Assembly: GCA_963555705.1 (NCBI GenBank)
Contig: OY743174.1
Location: forward strand, 59,604,234 to 59,668,233
DNA: 64,000 nucleotides
Direction of reading: 5' to 3'
DNA from: Ligustrum vulgare
Taxonomy: Eukaryota; Streptophyta; Magnoliopsida; Lamiales; Oleaceae
Shown here one piece after another: positions 55,178-64,000 of the stretch (the first letter of the stretch is position 1; every line of letters begins with the position of its first letter). The notes beneath the pieces are model-generated. The model did not search any database and had not been told where the DNA came from. It saw only the letters and a list, made by a program, of their open reading frames with translations. Position numbers and translations under genes: made by a program.

Positions 55178-55417
55178 TTGTGAAACTATCAAAATCCTAA
55201 CAACTAAGAATAGAGAAATGGAGACAGCTTAGAGGAAAGAATTCTTCATTATCAAGAATTGGTGCAATCTTTACAAATGAACATAGGCCTCTATTTATAG
55301 GGGCGGCGGATAATGGCATAATCGTAATATGTAAATTTTACAGGGGCATATCGGTAATATTCCATTCAACCTAACATTTACCTAACTTCATTAAATCATT
55401 TCCCATATTTCATAACA
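55178..55417 (-). repeat. LTR (5' copy relative to element)
   Basis: 240 bp, TG...CA, about 97.5% identical to the copy at 48712-48953, with a 2-bp deletion. Confidence 0.85.
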
Positions 55418-55422
55418 GCTTA

Positions 55423-56265
55423 TATATTTTTAAGGGTGTTATCAACTCAGTTTTTTTTTTAATAGACTTTAACTTTATTAACAGGGTATCCACGACTGAT
55501 ATTTTAACGAATTTTAAAAGATTCTAAATTCTAACAAATTTCGTTATTTTTTAAATATATTTCTACATAATCCATAATAATTATTGATGAAATTTCAGTA
55601 AAGTTTGTTATGTATATTTTTAAGATTAAAATTTATCCAAATCTTTTGAAATTAATTTATTAGGGATGTCCTCATATGAGATTTTGATATATATTTAAAA
55701 ATATAGTAAATTATGGCTCGGTAACACTGTATCGATTATAAATTTATTTATTTATGTTTTTGAAGTAAAATATGTGGTTGAAAAGTTGAGAGACAAAATG
55801 TGTGTGATTAAAAAGTGATTTGAGAAATTATATTGTTTATAAATTTGTTTATAAATTATAATGATTGCATTTAAAAACATAAGTTAGTGAATTATGTGAA
55901 TTTGAATATATTTCCACACCATTTACAAGAATCTCATTAAAAATGGTGAAATTTAAAAATAATATAATATATTTTTAAACTTAAAATCATCAAAATCTTT
56001 TAAAATCACTTTACTAACGCAACACATATATATGAATACATGAGTTACTAAAGATACCTAGATTTTAAAGAAATTCATTAAAACTCAATTGTGGACACTT
56101 GGATTTAGGAAAAAAAATTATAATCATCAAAATTTCAACACAGGATACACCCGTTATTAATGAAGTCCTTATATATTTACGAGTTATTGAGGATACATAA
56201 ATTTTAATGGCTTCAATAATAATAATTAAATCTCGGATGAGGACACCCCATAAAATTTATTAAAA
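55423..56265. other. Intergenic DNA with MITE relic
   Basis: AT-rich. 55710-55870 is a decayed relative of the MITE at 58531-58707 (GGTAACACTG start, GTTTATAAA blocks). No gene. Confidence 0.5.
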
Positions 56266-56269
56266 GTTC

Positions 56270-57020
56270 TTAAGACAAGCATAACACATTAATCAAACTA
56301 ATATCATTAGATCAAAAGTAACTTATTATGAATTCGAAGTTTTTTAGATGAGCACAACTCGAGTGTAAGTCAATTTCCTTTTCAATCAGTGTAAAAAAAA
56401 TTACTTGATCGAATATTAAATTACTATAAATTGAATTTTTTAAGAGAAGTACAACGATTCTACCTTAATTGCATTTTCAACTATCGTACAAATAAAAAAT
56501 GCTAATCAAATTTTAACTCGATGCAAGTTTGAAGTTCTCCGGATAAATACAACACACGCTACCAAAAGAAATAGATTGCTAATCAATTTACCTCGAGTAT
56601 TTCTCTCTAGCTTTCTAACATCAAGATTTTATATATTCCATCTCTCAAGAAGTACAACACATATCAGTTTTATGTCTTTTCAACCCGTTATATTGAATAT
56701 TTGTTATAAATTATAGTTTTTAAGACAAACACGACACATGTAAGTTACTTATTACTCAATCGTCAACCAAATTAAAATCATTATATTGAAATTAACTTAC
56801 TATAAATATGATTTTTTTTAATGATAATCACGCCGCTCACTTGCCCTTTCAAATGTCCAACAAATAAAATCGTTACATCAAACATTAACTTGATGTAAAA
56901 TTAAAGTTTTTAGATAAATATACAACACGTGCAAATTATCCTTTTCAACTCAACAGACAAAATCTGTTAGATCAAATAATATTATACTTGAAGATTTGAT
57001 AATACCACACATGTAAGTTG
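56270..57020. repeat. Degenerate tandem repeat, about 100 bp unit
   Basis: About seven loose copies of a block containing TTAACTTACTATAAATTGAA, GTTTTTAAGACAAACACAACAC and CCTTTTCAAC. Strongly diverged, non-coding. Confidence 0.6.
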
Positions 57021-57145
57021 TATAATTTTTTATCTATACCATATATCTATAATATAATAATCTAAAATAAACATTTTTGTTAGGTGAATTTGTTTGGTAA
57101 TATTATTTGATTTATTAATTGGTTTATAAAGCATCTTCAATGGGA

Positions 57146-57152
57146 CAATGTC

Positions 57153-57192
<40 letters not shown>
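57146..57192. repeat. (AT)n microsatellite
   Basis: Perfect AT dinucleotide run. Confidence 0.95.
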
Positions 57193-57194
<2 letters not shown>

Positions 57195-57365
57195 CAAAGA
57201 CATTGATATTAACATTAAAAAATTTCTCCAATTAAACAATGTTCATTATGCATACGTGATAAATTATTATGTCTAGTTCTAAATATTGTGCTAGATATTG
57301 TCTAGCATTAATTATGTTACATAAATAATCTAATCTAATCTAATTATCTAATCTATCTAATCTAA

Positions 57366-57387
57366 TCTCCTACTATATAAAAGGAGA
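57366..57387 (+). mobile_element. Helitron 5' terminus
   Basis: TCTCCTACTATATAAAAGGAG directly after an A in a (CTAAT)n tract. This matches the TC...TATA(A)AAAG style of plant Helitron 5' ends. The downstream cargo is an RPA70-like gene, a known Helitron passenger. No CTAG 3' end was found inside the window. Confidence 0.65.
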
Positions 57388-58269
57388 CCAGCTACAGTAA
57401 AAAAATTCCCGCCTACGATTTCCCTCCAAAAACGCAATTCCCACCTACGATTTCCCCCAAAAACGCCAACATTTTCATTCCCGCAAAAACAAATGCCTTG
57501 GTTGTCAAACAAAAGGCCAAAAACTAAAACAACAATAAAATAATACAATGTCTGTTGCTTTAACATCACTAGCTACTAGCTACAAGTTTCTAACAATCAC
57601 TAGGTACTAGCTACAAGTTTCTAACAATATATAATAATAAAATAATGCATTGTCTGACTCTGTACGCTGGCTACAACTTTTTTTAACATATAATAATAAT
57701 AAAATATTACAATGTCCGACACTTTACCATCGCTGCTTCTGTTACACTCAACCTCAGGTCAGTCTTCTGTTACACTCAACCTCAGATTTTTTTCCTTTCC
57801 CCTAACAAAATATGAGTCCCATAAAATAATAAATAAACTGTAATCAAATATAATAAACTGTAATCAATCAAATATAAATAAAAAATAAATATAAATAAAA
57901 AATAAATAGCATTAAATACAATGTCCAAGACGGTACTTTCTTTACATTGTGATAGACTTTTGATTGACACAATAAAAAAGGTAATAAAATACACATTTCG
58001 AATCTGAATATACATCTGCAACAAGTTTGGATTAGCCTTCCTTTTTCTTATTTCTTCCTCACATATTAGCTCCCTCATTTTCATCTTTTTCGTTCAACAG
58101 ATCTTCTATATACCGACGTTCCACATTTGAACTCCAACAAGGTTAGCGAAGACACCATGTATTTTTTTATTTTCCATAACTTATTTGTTTCTTATTTGTT
58201 TGGTAATCTGATGAGTAGTGAATGCATTTTGGAGATGATTTTAAAATAAGAGTTCGTTTCTTGCAGTAG

Positions 58270-61200
58270 ATGGCTCCCATCTTAGATAAGCTTGTAGACA
58301 TCGTCCCTACAAAAACCGACTGGGCGTTCCGTGTTCGTGTTGTTCGTCTTTGGGAAAATCCTACATTTGGAAAGCCTGATGACATTTATAGCTTGGAGCT
58401 GATACTAATCGACAGAGATGTAAGTTGTCTACTGTGTAACTTTCTTATATTGATTTATTTCGGTGTCTTGCATATGCTACAAACATCTGTTCCAAGTAAA
58501 TCCGAAAAACCTTCGTTTTTCGACAACTTAGCCTCCGTTTGGTAACACTGTTTGATTTATAAACTTGTTTATTTATGATTTCGAGGTAAAAAGTAATGGT
58601 TGAAAATTGGAGAGAGAAAATGTGTATGGTTAAAAAATGATTTGGGAAATTGTGTTGTTTATAAACATGTTTATAAACAAAAAAAAAAGTAGTTACCAAA
58701 CAGAGGCTTAGATAAAACCATTCATAAGAGCTTATGCTTTGTACCGTATTTTAGAGCCATGCTTCAATAAAACCATTCATAAGTGCAAAAAATACAGTGC
58801 AAAATAAATGCAATCACCATTGACCGACACTATAAAATAACAGAAATAAATTCAAAACTAATGTTACATTTAAACTGCAAATGCCCATAACGACATGATG
58901 ATTCATCCTAAACTGTATTCCACAAGCAGTGAGGTGGCAATATTAGAGACTAATGACAGTGGCCATGAAATTAGTTGGGTAATAATACTGTTAAAAAAAA
59001 TTAGTCCATTTATTTATTTCATGTTAACCTGTTGTCCCAATTTGATTGATTTGGAGTGTGTTGAGAAGAGTAATGATAATATTCATGATATATATATGAC
59101 TTCTAATAGGAATGCATTGAAGTAGCAAAATTTTTGCCTGGGTAATGGTACTATTAACAACACATGAAATACATTTAGTTGAATCAAATATTATATTAGT
59201 CTATTTATTTATTTCATATTAACTATGTTGTCCTAATTTGATAATTTTATTGATGTGAACTGTGTATAACTAGAGCACTAGAATTCATGCATCGATCAAA
59301 CGTAACTTGATCAACACATTCAAGACTAAGATCCGCGAGGGACTCTTATATCTGATGCGTGACTTTGTCATTGGTTACAATAATTTGAAGTACAAAGCTT
59401 CAAATCACAATTACAAGCTGAATTTTATGATGAAGACATATGTTAAGGAAGTTGAGGATAGTAGCTTTCCAGAAAAAATCTATGATTTTATTCCATTTGG
59501 TGATCTGTTGTCAGATTCCGAAACAGATGAAAACAAGTTGATTGGTAATGTTTATTTTAAATATTTGTTGTCTTCTTTTTTCAGGGTCAACACAGAATGG
59601 ATTAGAAATTTATTATGTTCACTATTATTGTATTATTGTATAAATATAACTGTTTTTAGATATAATTGGAGAAGTTGTTGGCAAGGACACAGTACGCTCA
59701 AAGGAAATATCTGGGCGAATTACCAAAATGATTGATATTGTCCTACAGGATACTGAGTATGTCCAACAATACTCATATAGTTCATTTCAGCACATCATAT
59801 AGTTGTTATCCGAGAATTGTTTTATCAAAAGATGATTAACACTTACTGCTTCTTATGGAATAGGAGTAATCGGTTGTCTTGCACCATATGGGGCGAGCAT
59901 GCTGATGAGCTTAGCAACATCCTGGATACTGAAAGTCCAGAACCAGCCATATTATTACTTCAAATGTGTCGATCTAAAAAGTTTAAGAGGTTTCTTATTT
60001 AACACCCTTTCATAACTGCGAGTCAGATTCATGGTGGTTTAGAATTTTAAATATTACTCATATATGACATTGTAGGCGAGGTGAGAATATGTAACACATA
60101 TTATGTTACAAAGTTATGTGTGAACGGTCAGCTTCCTGAAGTGCAGACATTTCGTGATAAGTATGTTATCGTAATAATGGAAGAAAGTAAACTTTCTTTT
60201 TATTTGAAAGTACATTAATACATCTAAAATATTTATTTCAGGTTGTTCACTAGAAGTGAGAGCCAGAGCCAGAGGATAAGTCAGATATCCTCCAGTTCAA
60301 TTTATGATGTGTCGGATGACTTAGCTAATGGTGGTTGCAGTTTCAATAGTATTGATCAACTACTAGACGTTTCTGAGGTAATATGTGTAGACAATAATAT
60401 ATATAATATATAACATATCATACAACCATAATTACTATGAATTATTTTGATTTTTTTTTTTTGTTACAAAATTGTTGGGGATGTATTAGGTTGGTAATTG
60501 TTGGATTTATGCTACTGTTGTTGCTGTTGAGAATGATCGGAATTGGTGTTACCTATCGTGTAAGAAGTGCCCAAAGAAGGTTAACCCTGTAGGGTCCAGA
60601 TTTCATTGTGAAAAATGTGATATTTTTAGCAGTGATGGAATTCTTAGGTAATTATTCATTAACCTCTTTTTCCTTTAATAGGAGATAATTTATCCATTTG
60701 GTGTAGTTGATAGATTTATTTTTTATTATATTTTTTTATTTTTTTTCATCTAAGGTATAAGATTCAATTAAGAGTCATTGACGGTACGGGTAGTGCATCA
60801 TTTCTTTTGTGGGATCGTGAGTCCTTACAATTGATTGGAAAGACTGCTACTAACCTAAATGAAGATGTGGTTCAGGTAAAATGATATTATCGTAAAAAAT
60901 ACATCATGTTTCTAAATAAATGTAATTAGGATATGACCTGAGAGACACTTAACCTACATGCAAGGTTCTGAGAACTTATCTTACCCAAACGATATCGAAG
61001 CATTGGTTGATAAGAAAGTACTGTTTAAAGTTCAAATTAGGCATGATAACATACAGCAACACAGTGATACATTTACTGTGATGAGGTTAACAACCGATGA
61101 CTCCTTGATATCAAAGTATGTCACATTTCCAAACGTAGAAAGTCAGGTTAGTCGAATTGATTTCATGGTCAATTTTGCTATATTGCTTCCATTTGGGTCT

Positions 61201-61570
61201 TTCCTTAGCATAGTATACTGATGTAGTTGAATCAATGTAATTGTAATACTGTAGGGTTCTGATTTATTTCTTAAGTCTGACAAGAATGACAATGAGGAGC
61301 TAAAGGTATTATATTTGTTTACATGAGTGCAGATTTATATTACGTTTTCATATTTTTTAACTGATTCTCAAATATTTTTCCCTATCTTTTTGTCAATAGG
61401 ATTCTACATCCGAGGATGAGGTTCGCACGCCGACCAAGATGCCCCAAAAACCACTTTCTTTGGACGAGCTTCAAACCAGTAGCAATGCTAAGAGAACTTT
61501 GGATATTAATGCATCCACACAACTATCAAGCAACAAGAGTCGAAGGATTATAAAACAAGAGAAGCCTTGA
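58270..61570 (+). CDS. RPA70-like single-strand DNA-binding protein in a Helitron (about 11 exons)
   Basis: Exons read by eye: 58270-58419, 59274-59544, 59660-59756, 59864-about 59998, 60076-60160, 60242-60377, 60490-60647, 60755-60875, about 60937-61146, 61255-61305, 61400-61570 (TGA). Most junctions are GT-AG and keep frame; exon 4/5 does not cleanly, and the exon 9 acceptor is weak. Order of parts: N-terminal OB fold (DKLVDIVPTKTDWAFRVRVV), second OB fold (IIGEVVGKDTVRS...TIWGEHADEL), then an OB fold with a zinc ribbon (CKKC...HCEKC, 60554-60620), then an acidic/basic tail. RPA large subunits bind ssDNA. Plant Helitrons are known to carry RPA1-like genes that may aid rolling-circle replication. 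A leader exon with a GT-AG intron (58143-58266) precedes it. May be partly decayed. Confidence 0.75.
58531..58707. mobile_element. Tourist-like MITE in RPA-like intron 1 (177 bp)
   Basis: Ends GCCTCCGTTTGGTAAC and GTTACCAAACAGAGGC are inverted repeats, flanked by TTA on both sides (58528-58530, 58708-58710). Interior holds GTTTATAAACATGTTTATAAAC. PIF/Harbinger type by 3-bp TTA duplication. Confidence 0.85.
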
Positions 61571-62100
61571 GAGGCTTCCTAAACAATTGGAACTTTTTGA
61601 GAAGATTTTGAAGCTTATTGTTGAATGGGTGATTTACATGCTACTTAGTATTTCATCAAACCCGTCTGTCATTAATATTTGGTTAGCGTTACTTGCTATG
61701 AACCATGTTTTGCGTCAGGTGGATGACAATTAATGTTGGGCAAGTACCCTTAGCAGTAATTATAGTCTTTTGGCACTTATTATTCATAGTTTATTTGCTT
61801 GCAATTTCATAAAGCATACCCTATTTGCTAATATTCCACGTTTCATATGAAATGAGCAGGATTATTCAGAATTATTCAATTATAAATTGTATTGATATAT
61901 TAAAAAAAAGGAAATAAATTTGTTTTCCATTATTACTTTAGTTTATTTTTTTGGTAATGATAAATGAAATAACTTCAAACGCAATTTAGTTTATTCTTTT
62001 TTTTTATGGATAAATTTATTTCATTCACAATTTCAGGAATTCTTTTTTTGGTAATGTTAAATTAAATAACTTCAAATGGAATGTTAGCATTAAGTACAGA
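61571..62100. other. 3' flank of RPA-like gene, AT-rich
   Basis: No gene. The unit TTTTTTTGGTAATGATAAATGAAATAACTTCAAACGCAATTTAG begins to recur here (61945, then 62345 and, in part, 62045 and 62415). Confidence 0.5.
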
Positions 62101-62110
62101 ATTATGGTTG

Positions 62111-62174
<64 letters not shown>

Positions 62175-63050
62175 TAATAATAATAATATAATAATAATAA
62201 TACTATAATTATAATTATAATTGTAATTATAATAATGAAATAATAATAATAAAATATAAATTATATATTCATGACACGTGAGTAATTATATTTTTGAATC
62301 AAATCATGAGTGTGCATATTTGTTTTCCATTATTACTTTAGTTTATTTTTTTGGTAATGATAAATGAAATAACTTCAAACGCAATTTAGTATTAAGTACA
62401 TAATTAAATCAAATCATGATAAATGAAATTAACTTCAAACGCAATTTATTATTTTTTTTTTTATTATTATTACTAATATATTATTATTTTATTATAATTC
62501 ATAATAATAATTATAATTATAATTATAAATTTATTATTATTATTATATTACTACTAATATATAGTTATAATTATACTTATGAAATTAGTTTATTATTATT
62601 ATTATATTTATATTTATATTATTATATAAAAAAATTATGTTCATATTTAACAGCAATAGTCGGCTATATAAAGATTAATAAAAGTGTTGTGATGTCTATC
62701 ATAACATTTAATGTTATGATGTGCAATGTCAAAGAAGAATTGTTATTAATATAAAAGAATAACAAAATAATAATTATTATTATTATTCTAATATCACTTT
62801 TATTATTACTAAAATATTATTTTATTATTATAATTTTATAATAATTTTTATAATTATAATTATAAATTTATTATTATTATTTTATTATTATTATATTATT
62901 ACTAATATAGTTATAATTATAATTATGAAATTAGTTTATTATTATTATTATTATTATAAAAAAATTAAAATTATGTTCATTATTATGATATTATTATTCT
63001 TATATATTTTTATTTTTATTTTATTATTTTATTAACGCCATATTTAACAG

Positions 63051-63110
<60 letters not shown>

Positions 63111-63200
63111 TAAATAAAAAAGTCAGCTATAAAAATTAATAAAGTGATGTGATGTCTATCATAACATTTAATGTTATGATAAACAATGTGTAAGAACAGT
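62100..63200. repeat. AT-rich satellite-like repeats with (AT)n and (TTA)n
   Basis: (AT)n at about 62115-62171 and 63052-63106; long (TTA/TAA)n stretches between. Two copies of a larger unit with ATCATAACATTTAATGTTATGAT (palindrome) at about 62698 and 63158, each preceded by GTGTTGTGATGTCT / GTGATGTGATGTCT and a TCGGCTAT / TCAGCTAT block. Frames such as 62416-62754 are low-complexity. Confidence 0.8.
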
Positions 63201-63610
63201 TGCATGACTGCCGGCTCATCATGTTTGAGGGCAGCACACATTACCACTACACATTATACATCAAATCACCCATTAACTCACAGCAATACATATTAACTGT
63301 TGCCCATTGTTAAGAACACAAAATATATATAAAATATAAAATACAATAATTTAATATAAAAATGAAAATACAGGTTTATTTACACATTATATACACATCT
63401 TCTCTGAAGGTTCACATTTTTCCCAAGTTCGTGAGTATATGCATCAGATAGGAAAGCTGGAAGCCATTATCGAGGTCTGATGAACTAAGATTGACATACA
63501 ACAAGGTCATGTGTTTTGGTATGAAAGCTGCTTTAAAACGCCAGAAGACTAATTTTTCTATTGGAGGTTAGATTGGCAAATTGTTTTCTTCATATTTTGC
63601 TTCTGCACTC
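63201..63610. other. Intergenic DNA
   Basis: No gene or repeat recognised. Confidence 0.4.
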
Positions 63611-63615
63611 TTATA

Positions 63616-64000
63616 TCCCTACTATATATAAGATCCACTTCCAAATTTACTATTCATGGACGAAAAATGGCACTTTTGGTAGAAATGTGAACACGCTTTT
63701 CTCGTTGGCTTCCTTTATAGCACCATCAGAAACGCGTTATTTTATTATATGAAAAAAAAAAGGAAAAGGAAAAGTAAAGTTCTCATTTGTTCTGTCACTT
63801 TCTCTCTCTCTTACTCTCGCAGTTCAACAGCATTCTCCTAGGGTTACAGCGTCTTGCAGCGATCGCGGTTGAAGGTGTGTATTATTTTGTTCCGATCGAA
63901 TTTTTGTATGGATCTATGTTTTTTTCTTGCTCTCACAGTTCGATATTGTTCTTGTAGGGCAGTGTCTTGCATCCATCGCGCTCGAAGGTTCGTAGTTTGT
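63616..64000 (+). other. Possible second Helitron start and untranslated leader exons
   Basis: A|TCCCTACTATATATAAGATCC at 63616 resembles the Helitron 5' end at 57366. From 63780 two similar GC-richer blocks follow: TCTCGCAGTTCAACAGCATT...GATCGCGGTTGAAG|GTGTGT and TCTCACAGTTCGATATTGTT...CATCGCGCTCGAAG|GTTCGT. They look like duplicated leader exons with donor sites. The gene would lie beyond the window. Confidence 0.4.

Larger units (their letters stand above)
48712..55417 (-). mobile_element. Young LTR retroelement (6.7 kb) lacking recognisable gag-pol, carrying two foreign ORFs
   Basis: Two LTRs (48712-48953 and 55178-55417) start TGTTGTGAAAC and end TTTCATAACA. They are flanked by a perfect 5-bp target duplication GCTTA (48707-48711, 55418-55422). 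The PPT complement CTCCCCCTT abuts the left LTR and the PBS complement abuts the right LTR, so the element reads on the minus strand. LTRs differ by six substitutions and one 2-bp gap, about 2.5%, implying recent insertion. I see no RT, integrase or gag. The interior holds tandem CTGCCTCGTTAAAACC units, a zinc-finger ORF and a LOG ORF on the plus strand, and a CpG-dense block. Copia-like by its PBS/PPT style; lineage uncertain. Confidence 0.85.

Noticed and set aside
48712..55417. Plus-strand orientation of the LTR element
   Set aside because: The purine tract and primer-site complement are only consistent with the minus strand.
62416..63247. Open frames in the AT-rich tail
   Set aside because: Ile/Tyr/Leu repeats from (TTA)n and (AT)n tracts.

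Overview
The window is nuclear DNA from a flowering plant, almost certainly a eudicot. It has GT-AG introns, a type III polyketide synthase of the anther LAP5/PKSB class, Tat-type and chromovirus-type Ty3/gypsy relics, a Cassandra TRIM with 5S-like LTRs, Helitrons, Tourist/hAT/Stowaway MITEs and an endogenous caulimovirid. It is AT-rich and gene-poor. Only one ordinary host gene looks intact, the polyketide synthase at 44645-46108.

Layout. 1-2180 is a C-rich minisatellite followed by a TCACA-type array. 2184-2447 is a near-perfect foldback. 3950-5280 is a decayed chromovirus pol tail leading into an LTR (5281 to about 7000, resuming about 15780-17179). That LTR is split by a roughly 8.8 kb endogenous pararetrovirus, which keeps its tRNA-Met-type primer site, movement protein, two aspartic protease motifs, reverse transcriptase, RNase H, a 35S-like promoter and extra small ORFs. 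All are broken by stops and frameshifts. 17185-19880 carries the TCACA array and a G-rich minisatellite, the reverse complement of the left edge. 19919-22183 is a complete non-autonomous Helitron. 23544-27812 is an old tandem duplication whose two copies record later MITE and solo-LTR insertions. 29382-29597 is a WNK-kinase-like fragment. 32300-42060 is a Tat-lineage Ty3 element on the minus strand with an antisense accessory ORF, interrupted by Cassandra and a hAT MITE.

48712-55417 is a young LTR element with 242/240 bp LTRs, a perfect 5-bp target duplication (GCTTA), a PBS and a PPT, all reading on the minus strand. No gag-pol was recognised. On the plus strand it carries two intact ORFs. 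One (51902-52447) resembles the zinc-finger nucleic-acid-binding proteins of plant Betaflexiviridae. The other (52724-53341) is an intronless LOG-type cytokinin-activating phosphoribohydrolase. This pairing inside a mobile element is the most unusual content of the window.

57366 to the right end is Helitron-like DNA carrying an RPA70-like multi-exon gene (58270-61570), followed by AT-rich satellite-like repeats and the start of another Helitron-like unit.

Coordinates of exons, LTRs, TSDs and motifs were read by eye. Family names rest on recognised motifs, not on database searches.
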